A stretch of DNA of 26,473 bases from an uncultured bacterium. GTDB taxonomy: Bacteria; Actinomycetota; Coriobacteriia; Coriobacteriales; Coriobacteriaceae. The stretch is taken from positions 1-26,473 of the forward strand of contig CATWBO010000035.1 of NCBI GenBank assembly GCA_958349055.1, read 5' to 3'. The notes under the pieces are model-generated. The model was given only the letters and a program-made list of their open reading frames with translations, ran no database searches and had not been told where the DNA came from. Shown here in pieces: positions 12,739 through 21,082 of this stretch (positions within the stretch are counted from its first letter, which is position 1; each line of letters begins with the position of its first letter). The translations under genes were made by a program, and so were the position numbers.

Positions 12739-15700
12739 ATGTTCGAGAAGCGGCTCTTCTCCCTTGTTCCGCAGGCGACGCCCCACATTGTGGCAAGCGT
12801 CCTGTTTAAGTGGATCGCGCTCATGGCAAACATCACCGTGATGTGGGTGCTCGCGCATATCTTGGGCGGCGTCATCACCGGCGGCTTCCCCGCCTCGCTC
12901 GCCGTCGAGGCGCTCATGCAGGCCGCCCTGCCGCTCGCCGCCGCCATCATCGTGCGCGCCGCTTCCATCTACCTGGCCCAGCGCGCCGGCGACAAGGCCG
13001 CCTTCGAGGCCGTCCGCCGCGTGCGCTCGCTCGTCTACGACAAGCTCACCGCACTCGGCCCCTCCTACACCGAGACCGTCCCCACCGCCGAGGCCGTGCA
13101 GACCAGCGTCGAGGGCGCCACGCAGCTCCAGGTGTACTTTGGCGGTTACCTGCCGCAGCTTTTCTTTGCCGGCCTGGCGCCCATCACGCTGTTTGTGCTG
13201 CTCGTGAGCCAGGCGGGCCTTCCTGCCGCGCTGCTGCTCGCCTGCGTTCCGGTCATCCCCGTCTCCATCATGATGGTCATGCGCAACGCCAAAAAGATCG
13301 GGGCCGAGTACTGGGGCAGCTACGTCGATCTGGGCGGTATGTTCCTGGAGGCCGTTCAGGGCCTCACCACCCTTAAGGTCTACCAGGCCGACCGCGACTG
13401 GCACGAGCGCATCAACGCCGAGTCCGAGCGTTTCCGCACAGCGACCATGCGCCTGCTGGTGATGCAGCTGCGCTCCATTTGCGTCATGGACCTGGTCGTC
13501 TACATGGGCGCCGCGCTCGGCATTATCGTGGCGGCGCTGCAACTCGCCAGCGGCAAGATTAGCTTTGAGGCCGCCTTCCTCATCGTCTTTTTGTCGCAGG
13601 AGTTCTTTTTGCCCATGCGCCGCCTGGGATCGCTGTTCCACACGGCCATGAACGGCATGGCCGCCTCGCGCCGCATGTTTGGCATTTTAGATGCGCCCGA
13701 GCCCGAGCGCGGCAATGTTGAGCTTGACGGCCGCGGCGATATCGAGCTTTCCGGCGTGGGCTATGCCTACGGCGACCGCACCGTGCTGGATGGTACCGAC
13801 GCGACCATCGCGCGCGGCTCGCTCGTGGCGCTCGTGGGCGAAAGCGGTGGCGGCAAGTCCACGCTCGCGGGGATTATTTCGGGCCGCAAGGATGCCTACC
13901 AGGGCAACGTTCGCATCGGCGGCGTTGAGCTGCGCGACGCCACGGCCGCCTCACTCATGCGCGCCGTCACGCTGGTGCCCACCAACGGCTACCTGTTTGC
14001 CGGCACCCTGCGCGACAACCTGCTGCTTGCCCAGCCCAACGCCACCGATACCGAGCTTTTGCGCGCGCTCGACCGCACGCGCGTGGCGGCCTTTGTGCAG
14101 GCCAACGGCGGGCTCGACATGGTGATTAACGAGGGCGGCACCAACCTTTCGGGCGGCCAGCGCCAGCGCGTGTGCATGGCACGCGCCCTGCTGCACGACT
14201 CGCCCATCTATGTGTTTGACGAGGCGACGAGCAATGTGGACGCCGCAAGCGAAGCCGCAATCGGCGAGGTCATCGCATCGCTCGCCGGCGAGCACACCGT
14301 AATTGTGGTGGCGCATCGCCTGTCGACGATCGTGGACGCCGACCAGATTCTGGTGCTGGAACGCGGTCGCATTGTCGAGCGAGGCACCCATGATGAGCTC
14401 CTGTCGGGCGCGGGCGCCTATGCGCGCATGTGGAACAGCCAGGAGCAGCTCTCGGCATATGCGTATGCGGAGGATGATGCCGAGGATGCCGGCGCGGTTG
14501 AGGCTGTTGGCGGCAGTACTGCCTGTACCGATGGCCTCAACGGTGCCGGATCGTCTTCCGCTACCGCGGTGCCTGACTCCGGCCGCGCCCGTCGCTCGGC
14601 GCCGTCCATCATGTGGCGCATGATGGGGCTCGTCCGACCGCTTGCCGGCTGGCTTGTGCTAGCCGTCGCGCTGGGCAGCATTGGCATGCTCACCGCCGCG
14701 TTCGTGCCGGCCTTTGGCGCCCTCGGCCTTATGGCCGCGCTGGGCCGCAACGCCTTGGGGCTTGGTCTGATCGCAGCATGCGCGGCCTGCGCCGCCTGCG
14801 GCATCGCACGCGGGCCGCTCCACTACGGCGAGCAGCTCTGCAACCATTACATCGCATTCCGTCTGCTCGCGCACGTTCGCGACCTGGTGTTTGGCGCCCT
14901 GCGCCAGCTCGCCCCCGCCAAGCTCGAGGGCCGCGGCAAGGGCGAGCTCGTGAGCCTGGTCACCTCGGATATCGAGCTGCTCGAGGTCTTCTACGCGCAC
15001 ACCATCTCGCCCATTGCCATCGCTCTGGTCTGCACCGTTGTGTTTGAGGGCTTTTTGCTGGCTGTGAGCCCCGAGCTCGCGGGCATCGCGCTCGTGGCCT
15101 ACGCGGTCCTGGGCGTGCTGCTGCCCCTGACCTCGGCCAAGGCATGCGGCACCACCGGCCGCCAGAGCCGCGAGGGCGCCGGTAAGTTGGGAGCCTTTGT
15201 GCTCGACAGTCTACGCGGCGCGTCCGAGACTATCCAGTTTGCCGGTGGCGCCGATCGCAGCCGTGCCCTGGGCAATCTGACCGAGCAAGTCGGCGCCGTG
15301 GACGCGCGCCTCAAGCGCCGCCAGGCGGCCAGCGAGGCCGTAGCCGATGCGCTTATTCTTGCGGCCAATCTGGTGATGCTCGGGCGTGCGCTGCAGCTGG
15401 TGGCTGCGGGAACGATTGACTTTGCCACAGCGTTTGTCGCCGTCTTTACCTTTGTGTCGTCGTTTGGCTCGGTGATGGCCGTGAGCCGCCTGGGCACCTC
15501 ACTGCAGGAGACGCTCGCCTCGGGCGCACGCGTGCTCGATTTGCTCGACGAGCAGCCCCAGTGCGCCGAGGTCGCCGATGGACAGGACGTTGAGTTTGCC
15601 GGCGCCGCAGCCGAGCATGTGAGCTTTAGCTATGCGGACGGCGTGGACGCGGGCGGTGCCGACGCCACAGAGCGGGCCGCGAATGACCCCGCTTCGAGTC

Positions 15701-16305
15701 TCATCCTCAACGACGTGACCCGCACCTTTGCGCCCGGCACCATGACCTGCATCATGGGGCGCTCGGGCTCGGGCAAGTCGACGCTGCTTAAGCTGCTCAT
15801 GCGTTTTTGGGACCCCGCAGCCGGCACCATCACGGTGAGCGGCGTCGATGCCCGCCACATCAACACGGCGAGCCTGCGCAGCCACGAGGCCTATATGACC
15901 CAGGACACACATCTGTTCTGCGGCACCGTACGCGAGAACCTGCTGGTTGCGCACGCCAGCGCCACCGATGCCGAGCTGCTCGATGCCTGCCGCTCCGCTT
16001 CGCTTACCGCCCTCATCGACCGCCTGCCGCAGGGTCTCGACACCCCGGTTGCCGAGCTGGGCGACTCGCTCTCGGGCGGCGAGCGCCAGCGCATCGGCCT
16101 TGCGCGCATCTTCCTCAACGACGCGCCTTTCATCTTGCTCGACGAGCCCACCAGCGCGCTCGACGCCCTCAACGAAGCAGCCGTGATGCAGGCCGTCGAC
16201 GAGCTCAAGCGCCGCGGCAAGACCATCGTGCTCGTAAGCCACCGAGCCAGCACCTGCGCGTTTGCCGATTTCTCGCTTTCGGTCGAGCACGGGAGGCTGA
16301 GCTAA
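12739..16305 (+). CDS. Fused CydD-CydC-type ABC exporter
   Basis: A 1188-aa single polypeptide holding two complete exporter halves (TMD-NBD-TMD-NBD). Half 1 resembles CydD (LTTLKVYQADRDW, SQEFFLPMRRLGSLFHTA). It has Walker A GESGGGKST (~368-376), signature LSGGQRQRV (~469) and Walker B YVFDEATS (~490). A ~60-residue Ala/Ser/Gly-rich linker follows. Half 2 resembles CydC, with Walker A GRSGSGKST (~1007), signature LSGGERQRI (~1110) and FILLDEPTS (~1131). Both catalytic sites look intact. CydDC exports cysteine/glutathione or supplies haem for cytochrome bd assembly. RBS CCGGAGG is 5 bp before the ATG. The stop overlaps the next start (TAATG). It could also be another heterodimer-type exporter fused in one chain. 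No cydAB is in the window. Confidence 0.88.
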   Translation: MFEKRLFSLVPQATPHIVASVLFKWIALMANITVMWVLAHILGGVITGGFPASLAVEALMQAALPLAAAIIVRAASIYLAQRAGDKAAFEAVRRVRSLVYDKLTALGPSYTETVPTAEAVQTSVEGATQLQVYFGGYLPQLFFAGLAPITLFVLLVSQAGLPAALLLACVPVIPVSIMMVMRNAKKIGAEYWGSYVDLGGMFLEAVQGLTTLKVYQADRDWHERINAESERFRTATMRLLVMQLRSICVMDLVVYMGAALGIIVAALQLASGKISFEAAFLIVFLSQEFFLPMRRLGSLFHTAMNGMAASRRMFGILDAPEPERGNVELDGRGDIELSGVGYAYGDRTVLDGTDATIARGSLVALVGESGGGKSTLAGIISGRKDAYQGNVRIGGVELRDATAASLMRAVTLVPTNGYLFAGTLRDNLLLAQPNATDTELLRALDRTRVAAFVQANGGLDMVINEGGTNLSGGQRQRVCMARALLHDSPIYVFDEATSNVDAASEAAIGEVIASLAGEHTVIVVAHRLSTIVDADQILVLERGRIVERGTHDELLSGAGAYARMWNSQEQLSAYAYAEDDAEDAGAVEAVGGSTACTDGLNGAGSSSATAVPDSGRARRSAPSIMWRMMGLVRPLAGWLVLAVALGSIGMLTAAFVPAFGALGLMAALGRNALGLGLIAACAACAACGIARGPLHYGEQLCNHYIAFRLLAHVRDLVFGALRQLAPAKLEGRGKGELVSLVTSDIELLEVFYAHTISPIAIALVCTVVFEGFLLAVSPELAGIALVAYAVLGVLLPLTSAKACGTTGRQSREGAGKLGAFVLDSLRGASETIQFAGGADRSRALGNLTEQVGAVDARLKRRQAASEAVADALILAANLVMLGRALQLVAAGTIDFATAFVAVFTFVSSFGSVMAVSRLGTSLQETLASGARVLDLLDEQPQCAEVADGQDVEFAGAAAEHVSFSYADGVDAGGADATERAANDPASSLILNDVTRTFAPGTMTCIMGRSGSGKSTLLKLLMRFWDPAAGTITVSGVDARHINTASLRSHEAYMTQDTHLFCGTVRENLLVAHASATDAELLDACRSASLTALIDRLPQGLDTPVAELGDSLSGGERQRIGLARIFLNDAPFILLDEPTSALDALNEAAVMQAVDELKRRGKTIVLVSHRASTCAFADFSLSVEHGRLS

Positions 16306-16724
16306 TGGCGCGCACCGCCGACACGCCGGAGCTGGCGCGCAAACGTGCACGCGAGGCCCAGATGGTGTCGCAGATGATTGCGCTGTGGTGCCGCGGGCAT
16401 CATGGCGGCGGGCATGCGGTCGAACAGGCTGGCGACGATGAGCCCGCGCGCGTGAAGCTCGGCCTTCGGACCATTACGCTCTGCCCCGAATGCGTCGAGC
16501 TGCAGAAATACGCCATCGCGCGCATTGAGCACTGCCCGCACATGGGCACCAAGACATTTTGCTCGGCCTGTCCTTCGCATTGTTACCGGCCTGCCATGCG
16601 CGAGAAGATCCGCGAGATCATGCGCTGGTCGGGACCGCGTATGATCCGCTATCGCCCCATCACCGCCGTGAGACACGCGATGGTAACGGTGCAGGCCAAA
16701 CGCGTGGCGGCACGAAGCAAGTAG
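16305..16724 (+). CDS. Nitrous oxide-stimulated promoter family (YgbA-like) protein
   Basis: A 139-aa cytoplasmic protein with the YgbA_NO Cys pattern: LCPECVELQKYA (Cys60, Cys63), HCPHM (Cys77), and FCSACPSHCYRP (Cys86, Cys89, Cys93). A basic C-terminus contains MREKIREIMRWSGPRM. The clustered Cys suggest metal or Fe-S binding (inference). In enterobacteria ygbA belongs to the NsrR regulon and responds to nitric oxide. The start codon overlaps the exporter stop by one base (TAATG), so the two proteins are translationally coupled. This supports a shared role in respiration or NO stress. Confidence 0.9.
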   Translation: MARTADTPELARKRAREAQMVSQMIALWCRGHHGGGHAVEQAGDDEPARVKLGLRTITLCPECVELQKYAIARIEHCPHMGTKTFCSACPSHCYRPAMREKIREIMRWSGPRMIRYRPITAVRHAMVTVQAKRVAARSK

Positions 16725-16843
16725 TCGCCGGCGCCGGCACGCGCTGCCTGCCCTTTCCAGTCGGTTTCGACTTGCAGCGTTCCCGCCGCGCCGAGGCTGC
16801 GCCATTACAATGGAGCAGATTCGCCGAATGCAAAGGAGTCGCC

Positions 16844-17755
16844 ATGCCCGCATGCCCGCTGGTCGATTGCCATACTCATACTTCGTTTTCGGACGGCCAT
16901 GCCTCGTTTGAGGAAAACGTCCGCGCTGCCGCGGCCGCTGGCTGTCGGGTCATGGTCTCGACCGACCACCTCACCCTGCCTGCCAGCATGGATGCTAACT
17001 GCGAGGTGCAGGTCGTCGAGGGCGACTTGCCGGCACATCGTCTGGCATTTGAGGACGCCCGCAAGCTCGCCGCACAGATCGCGCCGGAGCTCACCTTTAT
17101 CTACGGTTTTGAATGCGATTGGTACGAAGGCTGCGAGCCCTTGGTTGAGCGCTGGTCCGAAGGCGCCGTGGTGCGCCTGGGTAGCGTGCATTGGATCGGC
17201 GACCCCGGCGATATCATGGCCGGTGCCGCGGGCACGGCGGGAACGGAGGACGTCGCTCGCCCCGATACGCCCGATTCGCTCTGCGGCTGGATCGACGATG
17301 ACACCAACCTGCATGTTTGGGAAAACCTGGGCGTGCGCGGCGTATGGGAGCGCTATGTCGACGACTGGTGCCGCGCCTGCGAGAGCCCGCTCAACTTTGA
17401 TGTGATGGCTCACCCCGACCTAGTCATGCGCTTTTCGAAGGAAGGCTTTGCGCCCGACTTTGACCCCGCGCCGTTTTGGCAGCAGATGGCCGAGTGCGCG
17501 CACGATACGGGTCGCCGCGTTGAGGTCTCGACGGCCGCACCGCGCAAGGGGCTCGACGATTACTACCCCGCGACCGGCCTTTTGCGCTGCTTCGCCCACG
17601 CCGAGGTGCCGATTACTTTTGGCTCGGACGCACACCGCGCCCGCGACATCTGCTGGAACATCCGTGAGGCCCAGGCACACGCCTACGACTGCGGCTACCG
17701 GGCCTTCGATATCCCCCACCCCACCGGCGAATGGGAATCCACACCCCTCGCCTAA
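16844..17755 (+). CDS. hisJ: Histidinol-phosphatase, PHP (HisJ) family
   Basis: A 303-aa PHP-domain phosphatase that would convert histidinol phosphate to histidinol, the step missing from the monofunctional HisB encoded nearby. Metal-binding motifs are LVDCHTHTSFSDGH (His10, His12), VSTDHLT, GFECDWY, RLGSVHWIG, DVMAHPDLV and the closing ITFGSDAHRARD. An insertion around 150-175 (AGAAGTAGTEDVA...) is Gly/Ala-rich. Start 16844 (MPACPLVDC) has an AAAGGAG RBS; the frame upstream is a shadow of the YgbA-like gene. It converges on hisE, the last gene of the his operon, with 27 bp between the stops. Confidence 0.9.
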   Translation: MPACPLVDCHTHTSFSDGHASFEENVRAAAAAGCRVMVSTDHLTLPASMDANCEVQVVEGDLPAHRLAFEDARKLAAQIAPELTFIYGFECDWYEGCEPLVERWSEGAVVRLGSVHWIGDPGDIMAGAAGTAGTEDVARPDTPDSLCGWIDDDTNLHVWENLGVRGVWERYVDDWCRACESPLNFDVMAHPDLVMRFSKEGFAPDFDPAPFWQQMAECAHDTGRRVEVSTAAPRKGLDDYYPATGLLRCFAHAEVPITFGSDAHRARDICWNIREAQAHAYDCGYRAFDIPHPTGEWESTPLA

Positions 17756-17787
17756 CTAGTCGTTTAAGAACGTCCCCAATGACTAGT
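17755..17787. repeat. Short palindromic repeat between convergent hisJ and hisE
   Basis: ACTAGTC (17755-17761) and GACTAGT (17781-17787) flank TTAAGAACGTCCCCAAT. The last base of the hisJ stop TAA is the first base of the repeat. The hisE stop TAG (17783-17785, minus strand) lies inside the right arm. It may serve as a weak shared transcript end, although no T-tract is present. Confidence 0.65.
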
Positions 17788-18100
17788 GGCGGCGGGCATT
17801 GAGTTCGCCGGCCAGTTCGTCGAGGGTGATGCCGTAGCGCTCGAGCGTCACGAGCAGGTGGTAGATCAGGTCGCCGGCCTCGTAACGGATGTGGTCGTGG
17901 TCGTTGTCCTTGCAGGCCATGATGACCTCGCTCGCCTCCTCGGCAAGCTTCTTGAGCAGCTCGTCCTCGACGTCGGTCAGCAGACGGGCGGTGTAGCTCT
18001 CCTGTGGCGACGCATCGCGACGACCGTGAATCACCTCGGCCAGTCCCGTCAGCGTCTCGCCGATATTTCCCGGCTGCACGTTAGCTGTTCTGACTCCCAT
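17783..18100 (-). CDS. hisE: Phosphoribosyl-ATP pyrophosphatase
   Basis: A 105-aa HisE that would remove PPi from PR-ATP, step 2 of histidine synthesis. It has the MazG-like all-helical core with the metal-binding acidic motifs LLKKLAEEASEVIMAC and HIRYEAGDLIYHLLVTL. RBS GAGAGG lies upstream of the ATG at 18100. It is the last gene of the his operon, 15 bp after the 75-aa protein gene. HisI and HisE, fused in many bacteria, are separate here. Confidence 0.95.
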   Translation of the reverse strand: MGVRTANVQPGNIGETLTGLAEVIHGRRDASPQESYTARLLTDVEDELLKKLAEEASEVIMACKDNDHDHIRYEAGDLIYHLLVTLERYGITLDELAGELNARRH

Positions 18101-18115
18101 GGTTATTTCCTCTCG

Positions 18116-18343
18116 TTACTGCAGCGTAAAGTAAGTACCGGTCTCATCGAACCGAAGCTTTGCGCCCTTTTTCTCAAAGAACTCAACGATGACGGCATGG
18201 GCCTCGTCGAGCCTTTCCTTCTCGGCCTCGAGCCAAAACGACTGCGCCCCGCAGGCATCGGTCAGGTGCACGCGGCACGGCACGCCCGCGCGGAGGAGTT
18301 CGGCGTTGCAGTCGGCGACTTCGAACGGCGTCACGACCTTCAT
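18116..18343 (-). CDS. Small conserved 'DACG' protein in the his operon (RDAC-like)
   Basis: A 75-aa acidic protein between hisI and hisE. Its features are MKVVTPFEVADCNAELLRAG, the motif HLTDACGAQSFWLE (Asp29-Ala-Cys31-Gly), a helix EKERLDEAHAVIVEFFEKKG and a C-terminal strand RFDETGTYFTLQ. It recalls small proteins labelled RDAC family in related genomes (recalled, not searched), where Arg replaces the Thr before DAC. The ATG overlaps the hisI stop (ATGA) and is preceded by GGGAGGAA, so it is well expressed as an operon member. It has two Cys (12 and 31) and no signal peptide. The alpha/beta pattern suggests a small ferredoxin-like or ACT-like fold (speculative). Function is unknown. Confidence 0.8.
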   Translation of the reverse strand: MKVVTPFEVADCNAELLRAGVPCRVHLTDACGAQSFWLEAEKERLDEAHAVIVEFFEKKGAKLRFDETGTYFTLQ

Positions 18344-18681
18344 CGTGTTCCTCCCTTTACGCGTTTAAAGAAGCAGGTACGGTTGCCGGTGTGGCAGGCC
18401 GGACCCGGCGAGTCGACCTTGACCAGCAGCGTATCGCTATCGCAGTCGGCCCAAAGCTCCTTGACCTCCTGCATGTTGCCGCTCGTCGCGCCCTTGTTCC
18501 AAAGCTCCTGGCGGCTGCGGCTCCAAAACCACGTGGTCCCGGTCTTGAGCGTCAGCCCTACCGACTCCTCGTTCATCCAAGCAACCATAAGCACCTCGCC
18601 AGTGTCATACTGCTGAACCACACAAGGAATCAATCCACTGGCGTCGTACTTAAGATCCGCCGCTTCTACTACCTCAGTCAT
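18340..18681 (-). CDS. hisI: Phosphoribosyl-AMP cyclohydrolase
   Basis: A 113-aa HisI that would open the adenine ring of PR-AMP, step 3 of histidine synthesis. The family core is LIPCVVQQYDTGEVLMVAWMN, TTWFWSRSRQELWNKGATSG, and the Mg/Zn-binding DCDSD and CHTGNRTCFF segments. The ATG at 18681 is placed 5 bp after GGGAG. ATG 18684 or TTG 18693 are in-frame alternatives that differ by one to four residues. The stop overlaps the next start (ATGA). A 95-bp palindromic element separates it from hisF upstream in the operon. Confidence 0.95.
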   Translation of the reverse strand: MTEVVEAADLKYDASGLIPCVVQQYDTGEVLMVAWMNEESVGLTLKTGTTWFWSRSRQELWNKGATSGNMQEVKELWADCDSDTLLVKVDSPGPACHTGNRTCFFKRVKGGTR

Positions 18682-18726
18682 CATTTCTCCCAAGTTATTA
18701 CCGTAAACCCCACAGGTCGGCGAGGG

Positions 18727-18821
18727 TTGCCCAGGTGCCCGAGATTCCGAGCGACAAGCCCGACGACGCGTACTTAAGTACGCGAGGAGGGTTGGAGCCG
18801 GAAGGTCGGGTGCCTGGGCAA
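18727..18821. repeat. Palindromic element inside the his operon (hisF-hisI gap)
   Basis: Arms TTGCCCAGGTGCCCGAGATT (18727 onward) and TCGGGTGCCTGGGCAA (ending 18821) are inverted repeats with a few mismatches. The centre contains a separate perfect 18-bp palindrome, CGCGTACTTAAGTACGCG (18767-18784). It fills most of the 149-bp gap between hisF and the hisI start. No T-tract is present, so it is not an obvious terminator. Confidence 0.85.
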
Positions 18822-18830
18822 GCCGCAGCG

Positions 18831-19613
18831 CTAAAAGTCCAGCCTGACAGGGATTCCTTGGCTGGCCATATACTCCTTCACCTGGCGAATGCTGAAGGTT
18901 CCAAAGTGAAAGACGCTGGCCGCCAGTACGGCGTCGGCTTCGCCCTCGATCACGCCCTCGGCGAAATGCTCGAGCGTGCCCACGCCGCCGCTCGCGATGA
19001 CGGGGATTGGCACCGCGCGCGCCACGGCGCGGGTGAGCGCCAGGTCAAAGCCAGCCTTGGTGCCGTCGCGGTCCATGCTGGTGAGCAAGATCTCGCCGGC
19101 ACCGCGACGGGCCGCCTCCTCGGCCCACGCCACCGCATCGATACCCGTGGCATTGCGGCCTCCCGCGGTAAAGACCTCCCACTTGTCGGCATCCGGCTGC
19201 CCAGGCAGGCCGACGCGCTTGGCATCGATCGCCACGACCACGGCCTGGCTGCCAAACGCCGCGGCAGCTTGGCTGATCAGCGATGGGTCGCGCACAGCGG
19301 CAGAGTTGAGCGATACCTTGTCGGCACCGGCCGCCACCATGGTTCGCATGCCCGCCAGGTCGCGGAAACCGCCGCCCACGGTATAGGGAATAGCGAGCTC
19401 CTCGGCCGCGTGCGCCGCCATCTCGATGGTCGTCGCGCGGTTGTCGCTCGTGGCGGTAATGTCCAGGAAGATGACCTCGTCCGCACCCTCGCGATCGTAG
19501 GCACGCGCCAGCTCCACCGGATCGCCCGCATCGCGCAGGCTCACAAAGTTGACGCCTTTGACCACACGGCCGTCCTTGACGTCTAGACAGGGAATCACGC
19601 GCTTGGTAAGCAT
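18831..19613 (-). CDS. hisF: Imidazole glycerol phosphate synthase, cyclase subunit
   Basis: A 260-aa TIM-barrel HisF. With HisH it would convert PRFAR and glutamine-derived ammonia to IGP and AICAR. It starts MLTKRVIPCLDVKDGRVVKG (Asp11). The barrel motifs include VGGGFRDLAGMR, ADKVSLNSAAV, DAIDAK-type VVAIDAKRV, LLTSMDRDGTKAGFDLAL (second catalytic Asp) and VIASGGVGTLEHF. It starts 3 bp after the hisA stop, so it is coupled to it. The length is normal. Confidence 0.97.
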   Translation of the reverse strand: MLTKRVIPCLDVKDGRVVKGVNFVSLRDAGDPVELARAYDREGADEVIFLDITATSDNRATTIEMAAHAAEELAIPYTVGGGFRDLAGMRTMVAAGADKVSLNSAAVRDPSLISQAAAAFGSQAVVVAIDAKRVGLPGQPDADKWEVFTAGGRNATGIDAVAWAEEAARRGAGEILLTSMDRDGTKAGFDLALTRAVARAVPIPVIASGGVGTLEHFAEGVIEGEADAVLAASVFHFGTFSIRQVKEYMASQGIPVRLDF

Positions 19614-19616
19614 GGG

Positions 19617-20360
19617 CTACTCCTCCCCTCGGGCGGCGGCCAACGCCTGTACCAGCGTAAAGTTGCCCTCGTAGAGCGCACGGCCGGTGATGGCACCTTC
19701 AATCGCGCCCTCGCCCACCGCGGCCAGCGCGCGGATGTCGTCGAGCGTCGAGATGCCGCCCGAAGCCACGACGGGAAATCCCGCGACCTCGGCCACATGG
19801 CGATACGCCGCCACATCGATGCCTGTCTGCATGCCATCGCGCGCGATGTCGGTATACACCAGATGCTTAAAGCCCAGCTCGGAAAGCTGCGCCACGGCAT
19901 CGTCGAGCGCCACACCCGCACCGTCGCGCCAACCGTTCACCTTGACCTGGCCGTCACGGGCGGCAATATCTGCCACCAGCAGCTCGCCAAAGCCTTGGGC
20001 CGCCACCTCGGCAAAACCCGGCTCAGTCACCAGCACGGTGCCCAGTGCGATGCGACGCGCGCCGTAGCCTGCCAGCTCGTCGATGCGCGCGAGCGAGCGG
20101 ACGCCGCCGCCCACGTCCACCGACAGACCGTCGACGCCGCAGATGGCCTCGATCGCCGCCGAGTTGGCAGCGCACGCGTCCTCGTCCTCGCCAAAGGCAG
20201 CGGACAGGTCGACGACGTGCACCCAGCTCGCACCCTGCTCGGCAAAGGAGCGAGCAACGGCCACGGGGTCGTCGGAATATACCTTGCAGCGGCTCCGGTC
20301 GCCGCGCTCCAGGCGCACGACCTTGCCGCCGATCAAATCGATTGCGGGAAACAGGATCAT
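19617..20360 (-). CDS. hisA: ProFAR isomerase (phosphoribosylformimino-AICAR-P isomerase)
   Basis: A 247-aa TIM-barrel isomerase, step 4 of histidine synthesis. It has MILFPAIDLIGGKVVRLERG (catalytic Asp8), the phosphate-binding motifs VGGGVRSLARIDE and ASGGISTLDDIRAL, and YTDIARDGMQTGID with the second catalytic Asp. The ATG overlaps the hisH stop by 4 bp (ATGA). In many actinobacteria this enzyme also serves tryptophan synthesis (PriA). Whether that holds here cannot be settled from the sequence read by eye. Confidence 0.96.
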   Translation of the reverse strand: MILFPAIDLIGGKVVRLERGDRSRCKVYSDDPVAVARSFAEQGASWVHVVDLSAAFGEDEDACAANSAAIEAICGVDGLSVDVGGGVRSLARIDELAGYGARRIALGTVLVTEPGFAEVAAQGFGELLVADIAARDGQVKVNGWRDGAGVALDDAVAQLSELGFKHLVYTDIARDGMQTGIDVAAYRHVAEVAGFPVVASGGISTLDDIRALAAVGEGAIEGAITGRALYEGNFTLVQALAAARGEE

Positions 20361-21058
20361 CGGCCAGCCTCCTCGACGATGTTGACGAAGTTCTTAAGGA
20401 TGCGCTGACCAAGCGCAGAGGATTTCTCGGGATGGAACTGACAGCCCCACACGTTGCCGTGACGCACAATGCACGGGAAACTCCGCGTGTAGTGCGTGCA
20501 CGCCAAAACATCAGCGGCATCGGCGTCGTCGGCCACCGCGTAGCTGTGGGTGAAGTACATGTTGGCGCCCTCGGCAAAACCGGCGAGCAACGGATCGGCC
20601 GCGCCGGCGGGCGTCATGTGCACCTGGTCCCAGCCCACGTGCGGCACCTTCAGGCGACTCGACTCCAGGCGCGTGCACGAACCGCGCATGATGCCCAGGC
20701 CATCGACCCAGGGGCCGCCAGACTGCTCAGGGGTGCTGTCGTCTGCAGCCATGCCCTCGTCCGCAGGCACGCCCTCGTTGCCGCGCTCAAAAAAGAGCTG
20801 AAGGCCCAGGCAGATGCCGAGCAGCGGAGTTCCGGCGGCGACGGCATCGAGCACGGCCGCCTCCTCGCCGCTCTGGCGCATAAAGGCGATCGCGTCATAG
20901 AACGCGCCCACGCCAGGAATGACCAGGCCGTCGGCGCGGCGGATCTGCTCCGGATCGTCCGACGTGCAGGCGGCAGCACCGGCGCGCACGAGCCCGCGCA
21001 CGACGCTCGACAAGTTGCCCTTGTGGTAGTCGACCACCACGATCTTCGGTTCGCCCAC
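20357..21058 (-). CDS. hisH: Imidazole glycerol phosphate synthase, glutaminase subunit
   Basis: A 233-aa class I glutamine amidotransferase supplying ammonia to HisF. The nucleophile is Cys83 in LLGICLGLQLFF; the His/Glu pair is in CQFHPEKSS. An acidic insertion (GVPADEGMAADDSTPEQS, ~95-112) makes it ~25 residues longer than typical HisH. The GTG start at 21058 is chosen for GGGAGGG 5 bp upstream and for the family start PKIVVVDYHKGN. The ORF stays open into the upstream repeat but has no RBS there. A REP doublet separates it from hisB. Confidence 0.94.
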   Translation of the reverse strand: MGEPKIVVVDYHKGNLSSVVRGLVRAGAAACTSDDPEQIRRADGLVIPGVGAFYDAIAFMRQSGEEAAVLDAVAAGTPLLGICLGLQLFFERGNEGVPADEGMAADDSTPEQSGGPWVDGLGIMRGSCTRLESSRLKVPHVGWDQVHMTPAGAADPLLAGFAEGANMYFTHSYAVADDADAADVLACTHYTRSFPCIVRHGNVWGCQFHPEKSSALGQRILKNFVNIVEEAGR

Positions 21059-21082
21059 GCGACCCTCCCTTATCTCATTCAA

